Source: Liolophura sinensis
Lineage: Eukaryota > Mollusca > Polyplacophora > Chitonida > Chitonidae
DNA: 64,000 bases
Assembly: GCF_032854445.1 (NCBI RefSeq)
Contig: NC_088300.1
Location: 14,663,191 to 14,727,190, forward strand
Reading direction: 5' to 3'
Positions 1-12,500 of the stretch are shown piece by piece (the first letter of the stretch is position 1; every line of letters begins with the position of its first letter). Below the pieces are notes generated by a model that saw only the letters and a program-made list of their open reading frames with translations, had not been told where the DNA came from and did no database searches. The position numbers and the translations under genes were made by a program.

Positions 1-1547
1 TTGGCGGCAAGATGACAGAAGAGAGTAGTTAGCCTTCCGTCCGTTTCATTACCTAGCATGGCTCTTAGCAGTTTTGGTTGCTAATCCTCGCCACATGGTG
101 TCAAGTGTGCAGGCTCCTGACTATTGGGCCTACATGTACATCTCTAACTATACCCATGACTGAAATGGAAGAAAGTATCAAGACAGGCGATGTCTATTAC
201 AAATCTTTAAATTCCAAACACTGTCTCAAAGAAGACCATGCCAAATAAGGCATGTACATGCACAGTGTACACTGCAGACGAACCGATTACTCAGGTTAGG
301 CCTACATGAAAGTCACCTCACATGGTTATCTGGTGAACGGTTTTCTGCTGAGAGCTTTCATTATGCAAGGGATTTGTGAACACATGTATTTCAGCTAAAA
401 ACGAATTTCACTGAGAAATATCTGTCATCAGGTTCCTGTGTCCATGTAATTCCAATTTAGTATGTCAGTCTACACGTATAATTGTTTTTCTTTACGGCTG
501 GGACTGTCTTCCTATTGCAGAAGAGTTCCCCTTCCCGTGTTTTCATATCGGGAACCTCCCATTAAACACAGAAAACATTCTCCATGGGAGGTCTCCGAAA
601 ACTACCATGATTCATTAACTGTTATACGCTGGCACTGTGAAATTTCATTTCGATTAAGTATTAAGTAAATTAAGCATTTATGTTCACGAAATACGGGAGG
701 AAGTTGACAGACGTTCAAATTAGGCCAGAATGAACAAGAAATGTTTAGCTGTAGCGGTACATACACACCTGTGTAGGTGTCGCTTTTATCGCAGTTTTAC
801 ATCTTCATCTCGTCTGCTGTAGGCCTTGGATTAGTGGTATGCTAAACTCCCCGGTAGCTTTATATACGGCGAGTCCTGTAGTTTAAAACCGATATTTGAC
901 ACGATACTCCACATGCGTAAAGGTACTGGGTAGCCACGCCACAGAGTTTTCTTCGAAATTTACATTTATCACAAAATAGCAATAATAAAACAATCGACCT
1001 GTTGCGAAGTGCATGTTCTGAGGAAAACATGAACTGTTGGTGGTAGGAGCATAAACTAAGTGAAACATGGGCGTGTTTATTACATTCTTGAACTGCGAGT
1101 ATAATCCCCTGACCACCACTGATGCTATCCCGCGGCGCCCAGTCAGCAAGCACCACAATCAACGCAAAGAATCCTGGGATACACTCTCCAAGTCCCAGGG
1201 GGGTGATTTTAAATTAAGTCACTTACCGTAAACATCATAATATACTGTTATATGCTGCGGTCCATGCGTATTTACATGAATGGCTTCACTGTTGTCTGTA
1301 TGTATAATGTAAGTAAATATATTTAGATATGTTTGAAAATAGGTAAATAGAGGAAATTTTATGAACGCATGAAGGGTAGAGTAAACACCCACCATGTGGC
1401 AGGAATGAAAATGCAAACGTTTTCTCAATACTTACGTGTTGAAGTTTGATGTAAAACAGCAACAGATTTCTTTATATTACACGAATAGAATTATCAATTT
1501 ACAGTTAACTCTTGCTATATTGTTTCACAAGCTGAACTCTCACAAAA

Positions 1548-1550
<3 letters not shown>

Positions 1551-1626
<76 letters not shown>
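1551..1626. repeat. (TA)n microsatellite
   Basis: About 38 uninterrupted TA dinucleotides. The two open frames through it encode only Ile-Tyr repeats and are not genes. Confidence 0.97.
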
Positions 1627-1629
<3 letters not shown>

Positions 1630-2392
1630 TCCTCCTCCGTAGAGACTGACTCATGATAAATGTGACTACATGGCCGGAGCATAATTGATGGCTTCGATAT
1701 GACGTTTCGGTGATGCAGCATAAATAAAGCCAAACTTTACCTTAATCTCCAGGTAAACAATTTCCTGTCTACATAGGAACTGGAATAGCACAATCCACAT
1801 TTTAAAATTCGTTTACACTACACGAAACAGTATTCGCCTAGAACGTTCTTAATTAGGAGTGATAAGAACTGAAGTACTAGCCTCACCGAAAAAACATGCA
1901 TATATTTTAGAAACCACTGAGCTGGGGCTGAGGCAATGATTCGCTTTTTGTGGAGGACAGAACAGACATCTACTTTCTCCCTGCCCAGCTTTCCAAGACT
2001 AATTTTCAGACGCCATGACCACGATGACTCGTTGTGGGAGACTTTGCAAATGAAAAATATTTTATCTCACTTGTTGATCTGAATGCGAGATGTGATATGG
2101 ATTCGTTATCACTTTGGCTTGGAGTACGAAATATGTATGGTATATTTTTTAACGAAGCCACACCACATCATTGGATCTGAAGAGAGATGAAAACTCTTTA
2201 ATGTACATTTCTTTGAAATTTGAGCAAACTAATCACAAGCAACAAGACATATACACAATATTTTGAGAGCCTGTCTGAGGCGTGGGGTAATGAGGCAAAC
2301 ATGCATGCACATTTAAGGCCGTTTTCTGAGATGGGAGCATATTGTTTTTAGATGTAGTATCTACGATTGCCACCCCGAACTATCAACAGGGT

Positions 2393-2600
2393 GCCGACCG
2401 CCACGGTGGCCAAGTGGTTAGAGCATCCGCTTCGATTTCGACAAACGTTGGTGGAGTCATACCAAAGACTAAAAATGGTGAGCGGTTAGAGCAAGGGAAA
2501 AGGATTGGCTGGTCCGTTGTAAGTATAATGCGACTGGGTGGGATTTCATGTCTGGTGTCTTCGGCATGATAAGTCAATTGTGGCAGCACTGTCTCGACCT
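2393..2600 (+). mobile_element. tRNA-headed SINE, second family
   Basis: The start carries an A-box-like stretch (ggtggccaagtggttagagc) typical of a tRNA-derived SINE head. The body includes 'tgtctggtgtcttcggcatgat'. Body and 3' end differ from the dominant SINE family of the window, so I treat it as a separate family. No target-site duplication was found. The overlapping open frames are shadows. Confidence 0.55.
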
Positions 2601-2905
2601 GTCAAAGAAGACACAGTCAGTATGTAAACACATCTAATGAATCCTTGAGATCTTATGACGCAGAATTATGAAACGGTGACCAGGTCTTGTTTTATGAAAC
2701 AGATACAGACGTGCAGCAAACTGAGCGAACCATGGACGGCAGTGTGATATTAAGTACCGTTAGCTGGGTACAAGTAACCATTGACGTACGGCCACTGGCG
2801 GAAACAATCCACTTCTATGTACAGCCATGTCTGTCAGGTGGTGACTAGTAGTTTGTACAGCTTGTCTGTACAACAGATTTACTTATGGTAATTCCAAATG
2901 TTGGT

Positions 2906-2925
2906 CGTCGTCGTCGTCGTCGTCG

Positions 2926-2980
<55 letters not shown>
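2906..2980. repeat. (GTC)n-(ATC)n compound trinucleotide repeat
   Basis: About seven GTC units run into about seventeen ATC units. The open frame across it encodes Arg then His runs and has no other sign of being coding. Confidence 0.95.
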
Positions 2981-4099
2981 TACTTGTTTCGTGTTTTACT
3001 GGTTACTTCTTGCCAAGTCCAGTGTTTCAGTTCGGTTGTGCTTGGTTTAAATAATTTGAAATATCCATCCGATTTGTATCATACTAGAGACTCTCTTAAA
3101 TATTTTCATTCTTTATCTTCATTACAGTCCTGTAACCAAATACACTGTCCTCCCAATACATTTTTTGTGTGACAAGTCACCATTGAACGTGGATAATATT
3201 TCTTAACCAAGGACAGCGAGGTGAGACACCACAATCATCCAACATCAACAGAGAAGCTAGTAACCATGGAAACAGAACAGAGGTAAGGTTATGTGAATAG
3301 CTAGATAACGTGGAAGGGGTAACGCCAGGCAATACGCATTTTAAGCACCATGTATTCAACAGGTACTGGTTGTTCCAGAGGTGATTAGCTGAGTGGGGTT
3401 CTCAAATTTAAAACAATTTGTTCGGTACAAACATCGTTACAACAGTTCCTGTCAAATGCAGCCCTTAAACCGAACACTGACGGATACACTATTAGCGTGG
3501 TTCCACCGGCTCCAGCCACATATTATTATGATTTGCAGCTGCTATAAATTAGCTGTCCCGAAAGCACGGACAACATGAAATAATGTGAGGTTATTCGCAT
3601 TGTCTTGGTTTTGTTAATGGAAAGTATACTTGTAGACCAATATTCAGCAAACAAACACAGACATTTGATCTTGACGTGTCAAAACATTACCATAGCAGGT
3701 TTAGGAGGTCAAAAGTATGCGCTTGTGCTATCTTCAATTATGCGCTATCACACTTTGGAATTGTATTTTGTGTTGACACATAATGCTTGAAGCTCTCCGA
3801 TGTGGCACTTTGAAACTTTTCCTAGCCCTGGGTTAGGGTCATTTATGAGTATCAAAGTGTGTCGATACCTGGTATGAAATGTTATGAACTTACCACATAT
3901 GATAATCGAGGAGCACGTGTTTATTACAAATGTGCAGAAACATTCGGGCACCTTTCACATCACGCCTTCGATTTATTTTAAGAACATTATAGTCACGTAC
4001 ATATAAGAAATACATCATGATATAGTTTCCAAGCGCACCATAAAAAAATCGAAAACTTATCATATGTTGTATACATGGGTGCGATCTAATAACTTTGAC

Positions 4100-4380
4100 C
4101 CACAGCGGGATAACTTCTTGACATGAAAACTGGGAGAAACATCTTATATCATAATTTGATGAAACCTTTTATATTGCAACGTTGGGGAAGTTACCTGGGG
4201 AAACGTCATATCACAACACGAGGACACTTTATATAGAAGCACTTGGAGAAACCTCTTTATATCACAACCGGAGGACATTTCTTGAATAAGTACCTGGGGA
4301 AACCTCTTTAGATCACAAACCGAGGGAACTTCTTATATAAGTACTTGGAGAAGGCTTTCCACAGCCCAAGGAAATATCTT
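4100..4380. repeat. Decayed tandem repeat, unit about 55 bp
   Basis: Five or so degenerate units share the pattern 'aagtacctggggaaacctc', 'tttatatcacaac', 'gaggacacttcttatat'. Units differ by many substitutions and small indels, so the array is old. Confidence 0.75.
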
Positions 4381-4983
4381 ATATTTTTACATGGTGGGAG
4401 CCTATCTTAAGAAAATATCTCATATCATGTTAGGCTTATATCATATTCACATCATAGGGATACGCAATGATTGTCAATCAAGCGTTCATAAGACAAAACA
4501 TGATTTTCGTAAAATTTTGGAGTTCCAACCCTTGCTGCCATGTATATGTAGGGAAACCCTTCTTGCAAAGTTTTATAACCAATGTCGGGTTATCGCTCGC
4601 ATAATGGATTCATCTCACGACCTCAGTGTAGATCAGAAATGAGACTGTAAGGTAGTTCAGTCAGTGAGGACGTTCACAAGTTCAAACTTGATACATGAGA
4701 TATTTTCACAATGCATTCCACTCATATTGTGAATGTACTTGCCAAAAGCACTTTCATGTTTGCAGAGGGTCCCCTTTCTGGGTTATTATTTCAGCTGAAA
4801 TAGAAAACTTTTCTTCCATCCTTAAATAACAGATGTGTACATGCTATGGTATTTTTATAACAGCATACATGAATATGACTTGGTCAATCGTGTTTGATAT
4901 TGTATTACTATGGGGATATCTTTCATAGGCTTATGGACCTGCCTGGTGATATCACATATGTTGTAAAGCCCAAAGGACGGACC

Positions 4984-7900
4984 ATGGACGGTAGAATTGT
5001 TAAAACTGCGTTCCTGATTTTAGTATGGATTTGCCTGGTAAGGAATTCGTAATATTTCATATACTTAATTTTTGTTCTGTTGCTTTGGCTATAGAAACTG
5101 CCCGCTGATGTTTTCTATTTATTTATTTGATTGAATCTCAAATAAATAGGGTTGACTTAAATGGCCTCTATCATCGTCGACAATCGGGTTTACATGCATG
5201 TACATATAGGAAACTCGGTGTAAATCACCAATGGAGTAAATAAAATATATCATTCAAAATTGAACTTGATCATGTTAGCTTTTGAAGGGGTGTTTTCTGT
5301 TGCTTTTCAAGTTTTCCAGACTTCTTTTTTAAATAGCGTAATTTAGAAGAAGGGAATGTACGTGCTTTTAACCTATAATGCCTAAGGTTAAGGCTTAGGG
5401 TATAACTGAACGGGGTTTATTGAGTCTATCGGGTCATAGCGCCAGTAAATAATAACTATACCACTGGATACGCATCAAGACCTATACTTCAACCACGACG
5501 AACATTTAAAACTTACTGTAATTATTACTGTAATTGAGTCAAGTTCAATGTTGAATATTACTGCTCATAATGTCCGACCCAAGGTCTAATGTAATGGACA
5601 CGCACCATTGTCCAACTCAGCGTCTACTCCACTTGCTACTAATATGGATTCTGGCCAAGTCGTTCTGAAACACAACAAGGTTTGACTCAATCTCTCATGA
5701 AAATAGTACTAAATCTGACTGTTGGCCTGGTCTTTCAAATACTGCTCTGTTACACCAACTGATACATGCATGCCTCAAACAACAGCGTAAGATAAACTGG
5801 TCTTTTTCTTGTTGTTTGCTTGCTTTTTGTTTATCTGTAGAAATCTGAGAACTCAAGCTATAAAGGCGCATTTGGCAACAGCACAAACATTATCTTTTCT
5901 TTTACAAAAATACCCAAGGTTTTGTTTTTTTTATCGAACGGATCGCTTGAAACCAGGGGTCTTTCACAGGCTATACAACTGAGTGTTCTTTGTACCGTAA
6001 CTGCCTCGAGTCTTATTTGTGTTGTTATGTATGACTATTTAACGTTTTCATGTACTGTTAGTCTTCGGACCTTTGTGTTATATGTTATAAGCATAACAGG
6101 CCCTGTTATATATGTACAGCGCGGACCTGGCTGAAAGCACCTTGTTCAAGGCTCTGTTTATTTAACTGGCTGTTCATTGGCTGTTAATTCTGTGTCTAAG
6201 AATAGTTGAATCCACCTGGCACGTATATAAGCCGTGTTTTCTGTGCAGAGGGGAGGTATTTTTGCTGCATCCACTGGGAGCCAGGAGAGTGTGCGACGCT
6301 CTCGTATCGAGTCCATTATTTTGATATGAGCTGGTGATGCCAGTTTCAGTTGGGAGGACAGATTTTTATGCCGACACCGTTTGTGTACCACAGCAGTACT
6401 GATGTCTGGTTTATGTGAATTTCTGCGGAAGTCACGTTTATTGGTGTTCGGATCTTTATTATGATTATACAGTGTGGATTGTGTAATTTGTTTAACACGC
6501 TGACCTCACCTGACCGACAAGGTCGTCAAGGACTCTAAACTGAAGTTTTCAGTTTTGGCAAAGGACGTTCGTTCTGCCACAAGGTGACATTACTCTACGT
6601 CTCTGAACGGCTCGTTTGTGAGCTTCTGCGGGAGCTGTGACTGATCTGAAGTGGATTATACCTCCATGCCTGTATTTACCCTGTGTTGTGCTCTGCGGGT
6701 GTGACGTCATTCAAAGGCTTGACTGTTCCAGTTCTGTGTAACCTGTGTACTGTGTTCGTGTTCGCTAACCTGGCGAAGTACCTGTCTAGGACAATTTGTG
6801 ACTTGTGTGGATTGTGTGTTCATCCCATGGTCTTTACGTTGGATTTCCTGGAATACATTCCTTGGGATGCAAAGGTGAACTGGAAACTTGTAAAGACCGG
6901 TAATACTGATGTGTATGTAGTTGTTGTTGCTGTTGTTGAACTGTCTGTAAAACTGTACGTCTCATTTTATATATAAAGCATTGTTTACATTGTAATATTG
7001 AGTCACTGAGTCTGTTTTCTGTTGCCGTTTTCAATACCGTAACAGTGTATAGCAACAGATGTACAGAAAAGTTAATCTCTCTTCACCTTATTCCAAATGG
7101 TCACATCATCATTAACATTTGTAACTCATGACAGAGTAAAACTATGAACGACCACTTTCTAGTTAAAAGCGTACCTGGGAAAACTACATCCAGATAGAAA
7201 ACAAAATTAAACGGGAATTCCATCAATGAACTCATTATCATACCGAATAACCCTTCGTAGTGTCTCTTGTCATTCTTTCCCGATAATGTACTATTCGACT
7301 TAGTGAAACTCGCGTTAGAAAATTCTTTCTGTGCCCTTAACAAAAGTATTACCAAAAACATACTGTGGTATTTTCCACTTACAGAACATTGTATTCTATA
7401 TAGGCTTCAAATATGTACCCTCCATAGTCGTAGAATACCTCAATTAATTCAAACCACTAGCTCGTTGTCAACCCTGAGGTCGTGTGTTCAAATCCAGGTG
7501 AAATAAGTAAATGTACCGTGAAAGTGACAGCAAATTTACTGTAAAGCATGTCAGTAGTATAGTATGTTGCAAACGTGTCGGATTGAGGAGGATAAATTGA
7601 AGAGGATCAGGAGTGTTGATGAGTCCGCGCTCCCCTAGGCGCATGCCTCTGACATCACGCGAGGCGCGCCAATGTACCAATGAGTGAAGCTCCTTCAGCT
7701 CCATGTCGCGCCAAAATGGACCAATGCGTTTGCGCCAAAACTGACCAATGGGTGAGTTCCATTTCGCTGGCGCCAAAACTGTCCAATGGGTGAACTCTAA
7801 TCACACCATGCGCGAGAGCAGCTCCTTGGGCGCATCTCCTTCAGCTCCTTGGCGACCAAGCTGACGCAAGGGTGATCACGTGATCGGTCTTGGCGCCTGA

Positions 7901-9458
7901 ATTTTGTTGACAAATGCATGTACACAAGTGGATAACACATATCCGCTGTCTGGGGTAGGTTCACTCACTATACACGGACAGGGACGACAGGCTCTCTCGC
8001 GTGGAGCGAATGTTCACCCATTGGTCAGTTTTGGCGCGAACGAAATGGAGACGATTACCGAAATGGAGCGCCAAAACTGATGTCACGCGCAAGAGCAGCT
8101 CCTTCAGCTCATTTCACGCCAAAACTGGCCAATGGGTGAAAGGCGCATGCGCATGACGTCACAAGAGGCGCGCCATTCGCGCCAAAGCATTCACTCACTC
8201 TGGTCCGCGAATTCCACCAGACAAGCGAGGTGGGTGAGGGTGGGTAGGCTTGTAAAGATTGTGTGTTGAGCTGCGTGGCGCCAAAACGGACCAGTGAGGT
8301 GGTTGGGTTGGGTGTGTGTGTGTTTTCCCGCTCGGTTATTTCTTTGAGGTCAGCGCTGCGTCGTCCAAAGAGCGAGGAGGATGAGGGAGTCGTGCTCGAG
8401 AAGGGAGCGAAATAACATTGCATAGTATAACATTGTATAGCATTGTATAGTATAACATTGTAAGAGTATGTATAGTATTACATAATTTCGCTCCAAAACT
8501 GACCCATGGGTGAGCTCCATGTTGTTCGCGCCAAAACTGACCAATGGGTGTGCGTGACGTCACGCGCTAGAGCAGCTCCTTCAGCTTCATGTTGCGTTAC
8601 GCGTGAGAGCAGCTCTGTTTTGCCGTTCGGTTATTTGGCTGAGGTCCGCGCTGCGTCGTCCAATGAGCAAGGAGGATGAGGAGGATGAGCAAAATAACAT
8701 TGTATAGTATAACATTGTATAGCACTGTATAGTATAACATTGTAACAGTGTGTGTAGTATTCCGTTAGTATTATATTTTTGGGTAGGCTTGTAAAAAAAA
8801 CATCATGAGTCATTTTTACCTATATGTTGCTTAAACGTGGAGGGTGCTTAAATGTGGAGGGTGGGGGGCACCGATGACTTTATTGATTTCTTTCCTAACG
8901 GGCCAGGCGGCCTATATGGCTAACTTAAGCCCACTTGTTATAGAGACGACGTGATTTCCCTGGTTGCAAATAGGGTGGGTGTCAAATCGATGTCAGCGAC
9001 TTATGTGATATTTTTTTGTTTTTTCTTTACAAGACTACCCAAAAATATAATACTATACAATACTGATGTAATACTATACACACTGTTACAATGTTATACT
9101 ATACAATGTTATACTATACAGTGCTATACAATGTTATTTTGCTCCCTTCTTCGAGTACAACTCCCTCATCCTCCTCGCTCATTGGACGACGCAGCGCGGA
9201 CCTCAGCCAAATAACCGAGCGGGAAAACAGAGCTGCTCTCGCGCGTAACGCGACATGGAGCTGAAGGAGCTGCTCTCGCGCGTAACGTCACGCACACCCA
9301 TGGGTCAGTTTTGGAGCGAAATTATGTAATACTATACACACTGTTACAATGTTATACTATACAATGATATTTCGCTCCCTTCTCGAGCACAACTCCCTCA
9401 TCCTCCTCGCTCTTTGGACGATGCAGCACGGACCTCAACGAAATAACCGAGCGGGAAA

Positions 9459-9508
<50 letters not shown>

Positions 9509-12500
9509 TGGCCAGTTTTGGCGTGAAATGGAGCTGAAGGAGCTGCTCTTGCGCGTGACATCAGTTTTAGCGCGAAATGGAGCTTACCCATGGAACTGAC
9601 CAATCGATAAGCTTCATTTCGTTCGCGCCAAAGCTGACTATTGGTTGAACTCCATCGCGCCATGCGTGAGAGCCTCTCGTCCCTGTGTCCGTGTATAGTG
9701 AATGAATTTACCCCAGACAGCGGATAAATATTATCCAATAGTGTACATGCATTTGTCAACAAAATTCAGGCGCCAAGATTGACCGCGTGATCACCCATAG
9801 GTCAGCTTGGTCGCCAAGGACCTGAAGGAGCTGCGCTCAAGGAGCTGCTCTCCCGCGTAGTGTGAATGGAGTTCACCCATTGGTCAGTTCGGGCGCGAAC
9901 GAAATGGAACTGCACTCATTGGTCCATTGGAGCTCCTCGTATGACGTGTGACGTCACAGGCATGCGTCTAGGGAAGCGCGGACTCAACAAGACGCCTGAT
10001 CCTCCTCAATTTATCCTCCTCAATGCGACACGTTTGCAACATACTATACTACTCATGTCGACCAACTCCAGAAATGCATAAAAAAATAAATACATCTGCT
10101 GCCAAAATGAGAGTAAATTTACTGTGAAAAGTCTATACAGCTTAGGAATGAATTATTTAAATCAGTCATTTAACAGGAATCGTTGATGTTTAAGGGTGGG
10201 TACAGCTCGATGATCAGCACCTCACTGGTAGACTTCAAGGAGCGACTGGCCGAGGATTACGACTTGATAGCACGGGCTATTGCTGCTAAGAGCGTCGGTG
10301 TCATGTTAGGTGCCATCATTGCCGGCTGTTTGAATGACAGATTTACCAAACATGGCGACCTCATCATGGCGGGCACATTGTTCATAGCCTCTCTATCTGT
10401 GGCCTCCAAACCCTGGGTGACATCAATCGTTCCGCTGGGCGCGTTGTACACAGTAGAGGGACTCGCACATGGTGGCATGAGCGCAGGTAGCATGTCATTT
10501 TGTATTCTCTGTCCTCTGGCCATTCTAAAGAGGTAGACTACCATTAGCCCGAACATTGTTGGGAATTAGAGTATTACTATTTTTTAAAGAGTGTTTTATT
10601 ATAAGTATGCAACTGGAATGAAGTAGCAAACAATGTTCTCATAAGCAAAACAAACGACTTCTAAAGCTAGATGAACAGAATGTGTCATCTTAAGAAAGTC
10701 TTAACTAACAAGTTTGCACTTCTGCAGTGACTGTATTGTGATCTAACACTAAGGCTTTCGATTCTTTCCCTGTGACATTTTGTTTCTTCTGTTCTATACA
10801 TGCATCAGTATTCTCACGCTGTGACTTTCTGTCTCTTAAAGTCTACGCGTGTAGCAGTATTCTGCAAATGTGACTTTCTATTTCTTCAGTTCTATACATG
10901 TACCAGTGTTCCGAAACTGTGCCTCAATCTCTACACACAAAAAAATAATCTGTTCATTTTAACAGAAAGTCTAAGTAATGTTAGAATGTATTCTGTTATT
11001 ATAACACAATATCCTGTCATATTGAACATAATATCCTGTTAGCCTAATAGAATCTTTATGTACTTTTTTTAGTTCTATGCATGTAGTAGTATGCATGTAT
11101 CTGAACATTGCCTTTCTATTTCTTCTGTTATGTGCATGTAACAGAATTCTGAACATTGCCTTTCTATTTCTTCTGTTATGTGCATGTAACAGTATTCTGA
11201 ACATTGCCTTTCTATTTCTTCTGTTCTGTGCATGTAGCAGTATTCTGAACACTGCCTTTCTATTTCTTCAGTTCTGTGCATGTAGTAGTATTTTAAACAT
11301 TGCCTTTCTATTTCTTCAGTTCTGTGCATGTAGCAGTATTCTGAACACTGCCTTTCTATTTCTTCAGTTCTGTGCATGTAGTAGTATTCTGAACATTGCC
11401 TTTCTGTTTCTTCAGTTCTGTGCATGTAGCCACTATTCTGAACATTGCCTTTCTATTTCTTCAGTTCTGTGCATGTAGCAGTATTCTGAACACTGCCTTT
11501 CTATTCTTCTTCTGTTTCTGTGCATGTAGTAGTATTCTGAACATTGCCTTTCTATTTCTTCAGTTCTGTGCATGTAGCACTATTCTGAACATTGCCTTTC
11601 TATTTCTTCTGTTCTGTGCATGTAGCAGTATTCTGAACACTGCCTTTCTATTTCTTCTGTTCTGTGCATGTAGTAGTATTCTGAACATTGCCTTTCTATT
11701 TCTTCAGTTCTGTGCATGTAGCAGTATTCTGAACACTGCCTTTCTATTTCTTCAGTTCTGTGCATGTAGCAGGATTCTGAACACTGCCTTTCTATTTCTT
11801 CTGTTCTGTGCATGTAGTAGTATTCTGAACATTGCCTTTCTATTTCTTCAGTTCTGTGCATGTAGCAGTATTCTGAACACTGCCTTTCTATTTCTTCAGT
11901 TCTGTGCATGTAGTAGTATTCTGACACCTAGCTTTGATTACGTATACTATGACAGCCCTGACTTACTTGTCCTATAAGCTTTACTTTGCTGGCTTCAGTA
12001 TACTAATGCAGGGCATCAAATAATTTGTCTGTCCGTAGTCATAGTCGTCTCAGCTATCAATTCCAGGTAGGTCTTCCCATGTGTCATCACTTAGTAAACC
12101 CACACAAGCATGAAACTATAGTGAACATTGGATAAATTCCAACTCCAACCGCCAGGTTTGAATGCATACTCCTCACAGTGAGGAGAATCATGTATACAAT
12201 TATCACAACCACTATTACGCAAGTTAGACCTTTTGGCACGCATTCTGACTAATTACTTAGGATCAGTCTTACAGTAATGACCTAGAGGGAACCATAATCA
12301 ACACTGATCACTAAATACATTTCTCAATAAACAAAATTGAAGAAAACAAGTACAAAATATGACAGAAGTGTCAGTAGTTATCTCCCTTGTATGGGCTGTG
12401 AGGAGTATGTAATCAAACATGACGGCTGGAGTAGGAATGTACCCAATTTTCACTTCAGTTTCACGCTTCTGTGGATTTACTAGTACTGACACATGGAAAC

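Larger units (their letters stand above)
1..4983. other. Upstream non-genic stretch
   Basis: I recognise no exon here before the first exon of the MFSD4-like gene. The stretch holds a (TA)n microsatellite, a tRNA-headed repeat near 2.4 kb, a GTC/ATC triplet microsatellite and a decayed tandem repeat near 4.1-4.4 kb, each listed separately. Short open frames in it show no family motif, no convincing splice signals and no codon bias I could use. A distant 5' UTR exon or enhancer of the downstream gene could lie here unseen. Confidence 0.5.
5038..10176 (+). other. Intron 1 of the MFSD4-like gene
   Basis: It runs from GTAAGG to the acceptor AACAG. Most of its second half is a foldback transposon that ends 123 bp before the acceptor; a possible solo LTR lies upstream. 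No host exon was recognised inside it. Confidence 0.7.

Noticed and set aside
8109-9762. Several 60-136 codon frames within the foldback element
   Set aside because: They follow the inverted subrepeats and (CA)n tract and show no transposase motifs.
11070-11977. Long plus and minus open frames with 16-residue repeats
   Set aside because: They are the 48-bp minisatellite read in frame; the array lies inside an intron and reads through on both strands.
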